Positions 1 through 8,672 of a DNA stretch of 10,298 nucleotides are shown here, piece after piece. Made by a program: the position numbers and the translations under genes. The notes below the pieces were generated by a model that worked only from the letters and a program-made list of their open reading frames with translations, was not told the origin of the DNA and searched no databases. Positions within the stretch are counted from its first letter, which is position 1, and the number at the start of each line of letters is the position of its first letter. The stretch is from an uncultured Flavobacteriaceae bacterium (GTDB lineage Bacteria; Bacteroidota; Bacteroidia; Flavobacteriales; Flavobacteriaceae), in assembly GCA_938074515.1 (NCBI GenBank), contig CALJFV010000151.1, positions 1 to 10,298 of the forward strand. Reading direction: 5' to 3'.

Positions 1-2
1 AT

Positions 3-134
3 GGTAACCGAACCTGCTTGGCGGTAAAAAAAGCCAGCGATTGGTTTTGGATTAATTGGGAAACGGGTCAGGAATTTCGTGACCAGACCGCTTCAGACCC
101 AGATCAGCTATCCGATTGCCCTCGCATAGATTAG
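3..134 (+). CDS. C-terminal fragment of an unidentified protein (cut by window edge)
   Basis: An open frame enters from the left edge in frame 3 and runs 43 codons to a TAG at 132-134. The peptide begins GNRTCLAVKKASDWFWINWE and ends in CPRID. The composition is protein-like: tryptophan-rich, mixed charged and polar residues, no low-complexity runs. The other two forward frames are closed by stops within the first 30 bases. The start codon and most of the gene lie outside the window, and I do not recognise the family from this tail. It is convergent with katG. It could also be a chance open frame, since 43 codons is short, but the composition argues for a real C-terminus. Confidence 0.45.
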   Translation, partial: GNRTCLAVKKASDWFWINWETGQEFRDQTASDPDQLSDCPRID

Positions 135-350
135 GACTTTCAGCCGCTATTAAATCTGAAGGGTACTGCAGCGTTGTTCTTTCCGGGATCTGATCTACAA
201 TGTTCTCACGGTCTATTTTTGAATGGTTCACCTTTATATCCCGCCAATGGTGGCAGGCATTTTATTCACGGAAGCATACGATTCGTATTTCACCATATCT
301 CGAACGCGGTTTCTCTGGGCATCAACCCTACAGTAGTGCTTTATTTTTGG
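135..350. other. Intergenic stretch without a convincing gene
   Basis: This lies between the left-edge fragment and the katG 3' hairpins. Both strands are broken by stops in most frames. The longest forward frames start at 174 (77 codons) and 200 (61 codons). They overlap each other, have no recognisable domain, and run into or through the terminator-like stem-loop at 351-401. A weak reverse frame of roughly 35 codons is also open. I see no tRNA, no repeat and no clear promoter here. A decayed gene remnant is possible but not demonstrable by eye. Confidence 0.4.
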
Positions 351-401
351 CAAACAAAAAACCGACCAACAGGCCTAAAAAATAGGTCCATTGATCGGTT
401 T
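351..401 (-). terminator. Rho-independent terminator, probably for katG
   Basis: Arms 383-401 and 359-377 enclose a 5-nt loop at 378-382. Read on the minus strand, 18 of 19 positions pair if G-U is allowed, and the stem runs into TTTTTTGTTTG (348-358 side). Read on the plus strand, the same G-U positions become A-C mismatches. The structure is therefore clearly better as a minus-strand RNA. It lies about 95 bases past the katG stop, which fits as the end of that transcript. It may also work weakly on the plus strand. Confidence 0.65.
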
Positions 402-409
402 GTTTAGGA

Positions 410-444
410 CCAGTTTAAACTTTAATGAGTAAAATTTAAACCGG
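410..444 (-). other. Stem-loop in the katG 3' untranslated region
   Basis: A 15-bp stem (410-424 with 430-444) encloses a 5-nt loop. On the minus strand all 15 positions pair, two of them as G-U. On the plus strand those two are A-C mismatches, so it is a better RNA hairpin for leftward transcription. It has no U tract after it and is mostly A-T in the middle, so it is more likely a 3'-end stabilising or processing structure just ahead of the terminator than a terminator itself. Confidence 0.45.
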
Positions 445-447
445 ATG

Positions 448-478
448 TCTCGCGAATAACAACATCTATCTCGCGAAT
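448..478. repeat. Short direct repeat TCTCGCGAAT x2
   Basis: The 10-mer TCTCGCGAAT occurs at 448-457 and again at 469-478, a period of 21 bp. Each copy contains the palindrome TCGCGA. It lies between the katG stop codon and the first 3' stem-loop. A period of two helical turns would suit a DNA-binding protein, but nothing else supports that, and the copies may be a chance or duplicated element. Confidence 0.35.
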
Positions 479-493
479 CACGAATTCTATCGT

Positions 494-2761
<2,268 letters not shown>

Positions 2762-2768
<7 letters not shown>

Positions 2769-2782
2769 TATGAAACATCAAT
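2762..2782. repeat. Direct repeat ACATCAAT x2 upstream of katG
   Basis: ACATCAAT occurs at 2762-2769 and 2775-2782, a 13-bp period (ATTGATGT on the katG strand). It lies between the OxyR-like dyad and the start codon and includes the TTG of the proposed proximal promoter. It may be a regulatory site; significance by eye is modest. Confidence 0.3.
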
Positions 2783-2788
2783 TCCTTA

Positions 2789-2803
2789 ATAGGTATTGAC
2801 TAT
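2789..2803 (-). promoter_or_regulatory. OxyR-like dyad ATAG-N7-CTAT upstream of katG
   Basis: On the katG strand 2803-2789 reads ATAGTCAATACCTAT. This matches one half of the OxyR consensus ATAGntnnnanCTAT at 9 of 10 defined positions. The neighbouring half at N7 spacing is missing on both sides. A tandem GACTATGACTAT at 2798-2809 adds one extra CTAT/ATAG tetramer. OxyR controls katG/katB-type genes in other Bacteroidota, so the gene context is right, but no oxyR gene lies in the window. Confidence 0.4.
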
Positions 2804-2872
2804 GACTATAAATTTTATTGAATTACAGGAGGACTTTAAACTGAACTAAAAAATAAAGCATCCATGTAATCT

Positions 2873-2904
2873 CAAACTTAAAGTCTAAAAAATTGCGATT
2901 TCAA
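2873..2904 (-). promoter_or_regulatory. Candidate distal katG promoter (TTG-N21-TAnnTTTG)
   Basis: On the minus strand TTG (2902-2904) is followed after 21 nt by TAAGTTTG (2873-2880), a perfect match to the Bacteroidota -7 box TAnnTTTG at a fitting distance. The transcript would start near 2867 and carry a leader of roughly 157 nt. If this is the main promoter, the OxyR-like dyad would lie inside the leader. That would suit repression better than activation. Confidence 0.4.
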
Positions 2905-2980
2905 CGTTTTTTATGTTAAAAAAAATAGAATTTGTCAAAAATTTAACTATTTTTCTATCAACAACTTAAACCAAATACAT

Positions 2981-3772
2981 ATGAAAATCTTAGACACTAT
3001 TCTTGGATTGCCTGAAAAGGCTGAGGGCGCCATGAAGGCGAGTATGTTTTCTGACATGCTTTCCAACTTTAATTCCAATGACGGGGTTAGAAGTCACATT
3101 TCGTGCATTTATAACTACGCCTCCTTTATTTTTCTGATTCTGTTTTTATACGGAACTGCTATGTCGGCCATGGATTATATTGGAAATGCTGAAGGGGGCA
3201 TGGCAAAAGTCGGGAGCATCTTATCGATGCTAGTTTTTGTTTACGCAGGATTTTTGCTTGCAAGAGTGATTCGCAGTGCTGGCAAATCATTTGAAGGAGG
3301 ACATGACGGGGTACTAAGTTTAGTTTTTAAAGACTTTGTCATGATCAATATCAGAATGGTCGGAGAATTTATGGCGGTTATGGCCTTTTTTGGCGCTGTT
3401 ACAATGACTCTTGCTTGGCTGCTTAATACCGGTGTTTATACCAGCGGAGGATCCAACTTCTTAGGCGCTGTGATGCCGGTATTTGAGTTCCCTATGATGA
3501 TTTTGGCTCAACTATTAGATGGTACCCCACTTGAAGTAATTGGTGGAGCCTTTAACTCATTGAATGATTTAGACATGGGAGGCTCAATGTCTCAAATGGG
3601 GGACAATTATTCTATGTCGTCATTGACCGCTGTTGTAATGTCTTACATTGGGGTTATTGTATTATTGATTCAAATGTATGCTTCTCTTGCTGTATATGGT
3701 TATTTGTATGGCTTAGTTGAAACCTTGATTAAATGGATTTCAGCACCATCCTTGCCAATAAAAATGAAATAA
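2981..3772 (+). CDS. Multi-pass membrane protein of unknown function
   Basis: I do not recognise this 263-aa protein. It has a short N-terminal amphipathic region (about 1-40), then hydrophobic segments at about 43-66, 75-97 and 125-148. A shorter one follows at 161-179, and a long hydrophobic stretch at 214-247 could cross the membrane once or twice. Between the last two is a Gly/Ser/Met/Asn-rich loop (about 185-213). It is unusually rich in Met, Gly, Ala and Phe and has only one cysteine (C42). Basic residues cluster after TM2 (ARVIRSAGKS) and at the C-terminus (PSLPIKMK). There is no cleavable signal peptide and no catalytic motif I can point to. The ATG follows an AT-rich region with no Shine-Dalgarno. 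It is monocistronic: divergent from katG and closed by a strong terminator 20 bp after its stop. A small integral inner-membrane protein is the safest description. Confidence 0.8.
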   Translation: MKILDTILGLPEKAEGAMKASMFSDMLSNFNSNDGVRSHISCIYNYASFIFLILFLYGTAMSAMDYIGNAEGGMAKVGSILSMLVFVYAGFLLARVIRSAGKSFEGGHDGVLSLVFKDFVMINIRMVGEFMAVMAFFGAVTMTLAWLLNTGVYTSGGSNFLGAVMPVFEFPMMILAQLLDGTPLEVIGGAFNSLNDLDMGGSMSQMGDNYSMSSLTAVVMSYIGVIVLLIQMYASLAVYGYLYGLVETLIKWISAPSLPIKMK

Positions 3773-3792
3773 CTTGAGGTCTACATTTGTAG

Positions 3793-3822
3793 AAAAGGAG
3801 CGGGTTTTCCGCTCCTTTTTTA
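3793..3822 (+). terminator. Strong Rho-independent terminator after the membrane protein gene
   Basis: The stem AAAAGGAGCGG (3793-3803) pairs perfectly with CCGCTCCTTTT (3809-3819) around a 5-nt loop, followed by more T residues to 3821. It begins 20 bp after the stop codon at 3770-3772 and separates this gene from the downstream NagB fusion. The A-rich 5' side means it could also work in reverse, but no leftward gene ends here. Confidence 0.9.
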
Positions 3823-3832
3823 TACCATTTAT

Positions 3833-3863
3833 TTGACCAAAAAATTCAGTAAATTTAATTTTC
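3833..3863 (+). promoter_or_regulatory. Candidate promoter of the nagB/PIG-L fusion
   Basis: TTG (3833-3835), then 20 nt, then TAATTTTC (3856-3863). The -7 box matches TAnnTTTG except for its last base, and the spacing is typical of Bacteroidota. It lies immediately after the terminator and predicts a start near 3868, giving a leader of under 10 nt before the ATG at 3877. Confidence 0.4.
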
Positions 3864-3876
3864 GCAATACTATTTT

Positions 3877-5769
3877 ATGACAACCACCAGCCCATTGCAG
3901 GTCTTTGACACGGCATTAGACGCCTCACGTCAAGTTGCGCGCGAAATCGCAACCACAATCGAACAAAAAAACGAATCAGGGCAGTACTGTGTTTTAGGAC
4001 TGGCCACAGGGTCCACACCTAAAAGTGTTTACGCAGAGCTTGTGCGCTTGCATCAAAAGGAGGGTTTGAGTTTCAAAAAGGTCATCACCTTTAATTTGGA
4101 CGAATATTATCCGATGGATCCAAAAGCGATTCAAAGCTATCATCGTTTCATGCAGGAGCATTTGTTTGATCATGTAGATATTCCTTCGGACCAAACCCAC
4201 GTGCCCGATGGGCAGCTCAAAGAAGAAGAAATTGGCGCCTACTGCGCTCAATACGAGCAGGCTATTGCCGAAGCAGGAGGACTGGACATTCAGGTTTTAG
4301 GAATTGGTCGCACAGGACACATCGGTTTTAACGAGCCCGGATCGGGCCGCAAGTCCAAAACTCGCCTCATCAGTTTGGACCGCATCACCAAATTAGACGC
4401 TGCGAGCGATTTTAACGGCGCAGAAAACGTGCCGAATCGGGCCATTACAATGGGGGTGGGCACTATACTCAAAGCCAAAAAGGTCATTTTAATGGCTTGG
4501 GGGGAAGGCAAAAGTGACATTATAAAAAAGGCTTTAGAGGGTCCAGTGACCGATCAAATACCCGCAACTTTCTTACAGAATCATCCTAACACTTCAGTGT
4601 TTTTAGACAAAGCCGCGGCATCGGACTTAGTGGCTTATGCAACCCCTTGGCTCACCAGGTCGGTAGATTGGCGATTAGATATGGTCAAAAAAGCCGTGAT
4701 ATGGCTCTGTTATAAGACCCAAAAACCAATTTTAAAACTTACAGAAAATGATTACACTGAGAATGGTCTAGAGTCTTTATTGTCGGCGCACAATGGGGCT
4801 TATGCCATTAATTTGGACATTTTTAATAAAATCCAAAGAACCATTACCGGTTGGCCCGGAGGGAAACCTGGAGTCGATGATGAATATCGGCCTGAGCGAT
4901 CCACACCAATGCCTAAAAGGTCTCTTATATTTAGCCCTCATCCAGATGATGATGTTATTTCCATGGGGGGTACCTTTAAACGTCTCGTAGACCAAGGTCA
5001 TGAAGTGCATGTGGCTTATCAAACTTCTGGCAACATTGCGGTATTTGATGATTACGTGGTGCAACTCATAGATTTATTTGACGAAATCAATCACTACGGC
5101 GGTATTATGGACAAAGATCTTTCGAATTTGGTAAATGTTGCTTTAGACAAAAGTAGTTTAGATCAAATGGATGGCGAGCTATTGCGGAATCTCAAGGGTT
5201 TAATCCGTAAATGTGAGGCCAAGGCAGCTTGCCGATTTGTTGGGGTTCCCGCGGAGCGCATTCATTTCATGAATCTGCCTTTTTATGAAACAGGTACTAT
5301 CAAAAAAAATCCACTGGGCGATGAGGATGTCGCCAAAACGGTTGCACTACTCAATGAAATAAAGCCACATCAAGTTTTTGCTGCGGGGGATTTATCTGAC
5401 CCACATGGAACCCATAGAGTCTGTCTGGAGGCAATCACTCAAGCCCTAAAACAATGTGCTGACCAGAAATGGTTTAAGTCTTGTTATGTGTGGCTATATC
5501 GCGGAGCATGGCAAGAATGGCCGATTGAAGCTATTGATATGGCCGTGCCGCTCAGCCCATCAGAGGTCTTTAGTAAGCGAAAAGCCATCTTTAAGCATCA
5601 ATCACAAAAAGATGCTCCAGTATTTCCCGGGCCTGATAACCGAGAATTTTGGCAAAGAGCTGAGGAGCGTAATGCTCATACGGCCGAGTTGTACGACCGA
5701 CTTGGATTGCCCGAGTATCAAGCCATAGAGGCCTTTCAGCGTTTTTTGATCACGCCTAATCAGACTTAA
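3877..5769 (+). CDS. nagB: Glucosamine-6-phosphate deaminase fused to a PIG-L/LmbE-type deacetylase
   Basis: The N-terminal domain (about 1-260) is NagB, which converts glucosamine-6-phosphate to fructose-6-phosphate and ammonia in the cytoplasm. It shows GLATGSTP (41-48), FNLDEYYPM with the proton-transfer aspartate D75, and GRTGHIGFNEP with H148 and E153. T146 stands where the E. coli enzyme has D141. A linker (about 261-345) leads to a PIG-L metallohydrolase domain (about 348-580) with the zinc motif PHPDDD (H355, D357, D358) and DPHGTH (H510, H513) as the likely third ligand. At 630 aa it is more than twice the E. coli NagB length; this fusion is known in Bacteroidota and is not an assembly artefact, since the frame is continuous. 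The substrate of the second domain is not known to me; an N-acetylated amino sugar is a reasonable guess. It stands alone between a terminator and a convergent neighbour. Confidence 0.93.
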   Translation: MTTTSPLQVFDTALDASRQVAREIATTIEQKNESGQYCVLGLATGSTPKSVYAELVRLHQKEGLSFKKVITFNLDEYYPMDPKAIQSYHRFMQEHLFDHVDIPSDQTHVPDGQLKEEEIGAYCAQYEQAIAEAGGLDIQVLGIGRTGHIGFNEPGSGRKSKTRLISLDRITKLDAASDFNGAENVPNRAITMGVGTILKAKKVILMAWGEGKSDIIKKALEGPVTDQIPATFLQNHPNTSVFLDKAAASDLVAYATPWLTRSVDWRLDMVKKAVIWLCYKTQKPILKLTENDYTENGLESLLSAHNGAYAINLDIFNKIQRTITGWPGGKPGVDDEYRPERSTPMPKRSLIFSPHPDDDVISMGGTFKRLVDQGHEVHVAYQTSGNIAVFDDYVVQLIDLFDEINHYGGIMDKDLSNLVNVALDKSSLDQMDGELLRNLKGLIRKCEAKAACRFVGVPAERIHFMNLPFYETGTIKKNPLGDEDVAKTVALLNEIKPHQVFAAGDLSDPHGTHRVCLEAITQALKQCADQKWFKSCYVWLYRGAWQEWPIEAIDMAVPLSPSEVFSKRKAIFKHQSQKDAPVFPGPDNREFWQRAEERNAHTAELYDRLGLPEYQAIEAFQRFLITPNQT

Positions 5770-5848
5770 TTGTTAGGGAGGCTATACCTGAGGCAAATAA
5801 AAAGATTGGCCAGTATCGAGACTTGAATTTAATTGGATTACTCTGAAC

Positions 5849-8071
5849 TTAAATGTTAAACCAGTAATTGAGTTTGAGATTGATTGAGCGATAACGCTTG
5901 TAAAAGTTCACTGCGTCATAGCCGTCATTGTAAACGATAAACAGGTCTGACATGGGGGCAAATCGCCATTGTAAGCGTGAGTTAACCCCAAAATTATCGC
6001 TGAAGTTGCTGTACTGGATGAAGTTAGACCAAAACAGATTTTTAGTAAAAGTCCACTCTAATTTGGGCGCGATAAGGAATAGTTTGGCCGAAGGATATGG
6101 AGCCGCCAATCGAATATCGTTATAATCAAAATCTACGCTCATGTTAAAGGTGGGTTGAGTGCGATAATTGATGCGTCCTTTGAGTCCAAAACGCTTTCCG
6201 TTGAAAAATTGACCTATTGTGGCTGTGGCCCCCCAAGTAAACACACTCGCAGGTTGAGAATTGTATTCTAAAGCCCAAGAATTATAGTTGTATTCGCTGC
6301 CCATAGGAAGGGCAAGAGCATCATCACCCCGCGTAGGATCAAAATCGTCAAATAGATACACGTAGCGCACAAAATAGTTTAGCTCGAGTCGGGATTGATT
6401 TTTATAATTGACAATATATTCAAATTTTAAAGTATGATCGGTCTGTTTGTAATTCAGGTCCTGAGCAAAATAAAATTCGTTGTAACAACCAATTTGGTAG
6501 GTGTTTACTGATCCAGATTTTGGATAAAAGGTCCGAGTGACTTTATCGGCTTTTTTGATGAATCCTTTCCTGGGGATAAATCCCAGATCCGAATTAAAGG
6601 CATCGTCTACAAAAAGACCTAGGGTAAAAATATTCCAAAATCGATTGTTGAACCTCATTAGTGCCTGCCCGGACCAGCGATTTTGTGAGTCGTTATCGTT
6701 TATGGAGCTATGAGCAAAAAACTTGCCGGTCCATTTATTGTTGGTAGAGGCTAGACTGTAATCTAACCCCATGACACGATTAAACGCCTGGTCATCATCT
6801 TCCAAGGACGCCTTGTCCGTAGTTTCTCTATTGATCAAAAAGAGCCCGACCTGCGACCGACCAAAAACCCTTTGCTGTATGGCCAACATGCTGTTATTAT
6901 TGCTGGGGATGCCATTTGCAGCATCCTCTTTAGTTTGAAGAGACAGGGCCCCTAAACGAAGTTTGCTGTTCAGCTTTCCGCTGAGTCGAAAGCCCCCAAT
7001 AATATCATTTTGAATGTTATTTCCGTCAGCATCACGGGCAATTCCGATTCGGCGAGAAAAAAACGGAGAAACATCACGAGAATTCCCAAAGCTTGAAAAC
7101 AGGTCGCTGTTATCTAAGAAAAACTGTCTTTTTTCTGGAAGAGATACTTCAAATCGAGAAATGTTATTGATTAGGTCATCCACTTCTACATTTGAAAAAT
7201 CAGGATTTACCGTGAGATCTAAATTCATCTGAGTGCCAATGGGAACTTTGACGTCAAAACCAACTTTTGTGTCCCTTGTCAAGGGCGTATCAGCATTGTA
7301 ATCTTTGGCCTGAGACAGGTTTGCGTATGGAATGAAGTAATAAGTGCTGTTGTTTCTTGGTAGCGGCCGTTCAAAATTTAACACTCCTAAATACCCCAGA
7401 TTGGACAGCAATTGATTTTGATCCACCCTAGACCAGGTTGATCGCTCATTGGATTGCAGGTCAAATCGATAAGCCTGGATGCTCCATTGAGTGCAGCCCT
7501 CTGGGTATTTGAGTGAATAAAATGGGATGGCGATTTCAGCCATGTAGGTGTCCCCATCGATATGTCCATCGGAAAACCACTTTACATCCCAATTTGGGTT
7601 AAAGGAGCTCCGATTAATGCCCCCGTCTGAGACTAAAGATTCTCTTTGCGCCCCATAAGGATTGACCCCAAACTGATAGGCGTTAACTCCATCTTGAAAT
7701 GTGTCAAAGAAAAAAGACACATTGTCCGTGGTGCTACCCCTAAAGTCACGTCTCAATGAGGAGACCACGAAATCCTCTCCACTACTCTTAGCAACAATAC
7801 CGATGTAAAGGAACTGATCATCATACAAGAATTTGACCTTTGTTTGATGCTGGGCCGGCAGGGTGTCCGTGGGAAAATTCTGAGTAAAGTTTTCAAGTGG
7901 AGTAGCTTCCTTCCAAATGTCTTCATCTAAATACCCGTCAATGATGGGAGAATCCATGATGTGCTTGGCAAAGGCTTGTTTTTTATTTTGCGCTAAAAGC
8001 TTATTTGGACCGAGAAATGCCGTGAGGCAAAGTAAAAATGAAAGGATATATAAAATTGGCAATCTCAGCAT
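5849..8071 (-). CDS. DUF5916 outer-membrane beta-barrel protein with CBM9-like N-terminal domain
   Basis: This is a 740-aa exported protein. Residues 1-27 are a Sec signal peptide with a hydrophobic core and a likely cut after LLA. Residues about 35-215 resemble the CBM9-like domain found at the front of this family (IIDGYLDEDIWKEA, then NVSFFFDTFQDGVNAYQFGVNPYG). The DUF5916 part follows (about 230-740), with the hallmark NPDFSNVEVDD (289-299), LPEKRQFFLDNSDLF (311-325) and PFFSRRIG (336-343). After that come alternating aromatic/polar strands typical of an outer-membrane barrel, ending in LNYWFNI. The biological role of the family is not established; ligand binding or transport at the surface is inference. 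It is convergent with the NagB fusion (79-bp gap, no obvious terminator) and divergent from the HxlR operon. The N-terminal residues make a sound signal peptide, supporting this start. Confidence 0.92.
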   Translation of the reverse strand: MLRLPILYILSFLLCLTAFLGPNKLLAQNKKQAFAKHIMDSPIIDGYLDEDIWKEATPLENFTQNFPTDTLPAQHQTKVKFLYDDQFLYIGIVAKSSGEDFVVSSLRRDFRGSTTDNVSFFFDTFQDGVNAYQFGVNPYGAQRESLVSDGGINRSSFNPNWDVKWFSDGHIDGDTYMAEIAIPFYSLKYPEGCTQWSIQAYRFDLQSNERSTWSRVDQNQLLSNLGYLGVLNFERPLPRNNSTYYFIPYANLSQAKDYNADTPLTRDTKVGFDVKVPIGTQMNLDLTVNPDFSNVEVDDLINNISRFEVSLPEKRQFFLDNSDLFSSFGNSRDVSPFFSRRIGIARDADGNNIQNDIIGGFRLSGKLNSKLRLGALSLQTKEDAANGIPSNNNSMLAIQQRVFGRSQVGLFLINRETTDKASLEDDDQAFNRVMGLDYSLASTNNKWTGKFFAHSSINDNDSQNRWSGQALMRFNNRFWNIFTLGLFVDDAFNSDLGFIPRKGFIKKADKVTRTFYPKSGSVNTYQIGCYNEFYFAQDLNYKQTDHTLKFEYIVNYKNQSRLELNYFVRYVYLFDDFDPTRGDDALALPMGSEYNYNSWALEYNSQPASVFTWGATATIGQFFNGKRFGLKGRINYRTQPTFNMSVDFDYNDIRLAAPYPSAKLFLIAPKLEWTFTKNLFWSNFIQYSNFSDNFGVNSRLQWRFAPMSDLFIVYNDGYDAVNFYKRYRSINLKLNYWFNI

Positions 8072-8086
8072 GGTCTTTGAATTTTA

Positions 8087-8118
8087 TTGTTCTGCGATTG
8101 GAAATTACGTTACTTTTG
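8087..8118 (+). promoter_or_regulatory. Candidate promoter of the HxlR-isomerase operon
   Basis: TTG (8087-8089), 21 nt, then TACTTTTG (8111-8118), a perfect match to TAnnTTTG at proper spacing. Transcription would start near 8124 and give a leader of about 98 nt. It sits close to the start of the divergent DUF5916 gene (8071), so a regulator bound here could affect both directions. Confidence 0.5.
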
Positions 8119-8149
8119 GTGTTGGCTGCTGTTAAAAAAAGTTAAATCC

Positions 8150-8160
8150 CTCAATTTGAG
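8150..8160. promoter_or_regulatory. Palindrome CTCAATTTGAG, possible HxlR operator
   Basis: A perfect 5+1+5 palindrome lies in the leader of the HxlR gene. The half CTCAATT recurs at 8214-8220, just before the start codon at 8223. HxlR proteins are dimers that usually bind dyads near their own promoters, so self-regulation is plausible. The wider TTAAA/TTTAA flanks (8142-8146, 8161-8165) extend the symmetry loosely. Confidence 0.35.
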
Positions 8161-8222
8161 TTTAAAAAAATCCGAGAAACACAAAGATTTCGTATCTTGA
8201 CTGTAAAAGATTCCTCAATTGT

Positions 8223-8663
8223 ATGAATTCATTAATAACACGTTCCACTTGCCCCTTATCAAATACGCTTGATGTCATTGGCGATAAATGGTCGTTGCTG
8301 ATTGTGCGGGATTTGTTTATTGGCCGAAATACCTACAGCGAGATGCTTGGCGCACCGGAGAAAATTGCGACTAATATTTTGGTCAGTCGTCTAAAAAAAT
8401 TAATCGACATGGAGATGGTAGATTTCCATAAAGTCAAAGGTGATGGAAAAACAAAGCATTACTATCTCACAGATAAGGGCATTGATCTTTATCCCATAAT
8501 GTTGCAAATGTCTTTGTGGAAGCGCAAACACATGAGTGAATTAGAAACTCATCCATTGGGGCTCGAATTGTTTGAAAAAATTGACCGCAATGGAGTTTCT
8601 GATCTGTATCAAAAGGCAGCGGCGTATCAGCGTTCACAACGCGCAGAACTGCTTAGCCACTGA
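8223..8663 (+). CDS. HxlR-family winged-helix transcriptional regulator
   Basis: A 146-aa DNA-binding regulator. The HxlR core spans about 8-105: CPLSNTLDVIGDKWSLLIVRDLF (10-32) is the family signature. A recognition helix follows at about 48-61 (TNILVSRLKKLI), then a wing (66-82) with KHYYLTDKG, and the dimerising helix near 88-104. C10 aligns with the conserved N-terminal cysteine that senses thiol-reactive or oxidising compounds in YodB/HypR-type members. Whether it senses here is inference, and it is the only cysteine in the protein. The last 40 residues are a variable extension. The gene is divergent from the DUF5916 gene and 9 bp ahead of the isomerase gene, so it likely controls its own operon. 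The ATG at 8223 keeps the cysteine at the usual distance from the N-terminus. Confidence 0.93.
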   Translation: MNSLITRSTCPLSNTLDVIGDKWSLLIVRDLFIGRNTYSEMLGAPEKIATNILVSRLKKLIDMEMVDFHKVKGDGKTKHYYLTDKGIDLYPIMLQMSLWKRKHMSELETHPLGLELFEKIDRNGVSDLYQKAAAYQRSQRAELLSH

Positions 8664-8672
8664 TCGTAATTC

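Noticed and set aside
200..385. 61-codon forward frame in the left intergenic region
   Set aside because: No domain, overlaps another frame of similar length at 174-407, and its 3' end runs into the terminator-like hairpin. No promoter or conserved feature supports it.
2794..2811. PerR-type box upstream of katG
   Set aside because: Only about 10 of 14 positions match TTATAATnATTATAA. The overlapping OxyR-like dyad is the better explanation.
2926..2934. TAGAATTTG as a -7 box for the membrane protein gene
   Set aside because: One base too long between TA and TTTG, and the nearest TTG at 2893-2895 is about 30 nt away, outside the normal spacing.
4777..5064. Reverse-strand frames inside the NagB/PIG-L gene, and similar frames inside katG, DUF5916 and the isomerase
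   Set aside because: They lie wholly within well-supported genes with catalytic motifs, show no domains, and are expected antisense shadows.
5770..5848. Terminator between the convergent NagB fusion and DUF5916 genes
   Set aside because: I looked for an inverted repeat followed by T or preceded by A tracts and found only direct GAGGC copies, not a stem.
8182..8189. AATCTTTG on the minus strand as -7 box of the DUF5916 gene
   Set aside because: Lacks the T of TAnnTTTG, and the nearest TTG is 26 nt away. The promoter of this gene remains unassigned.
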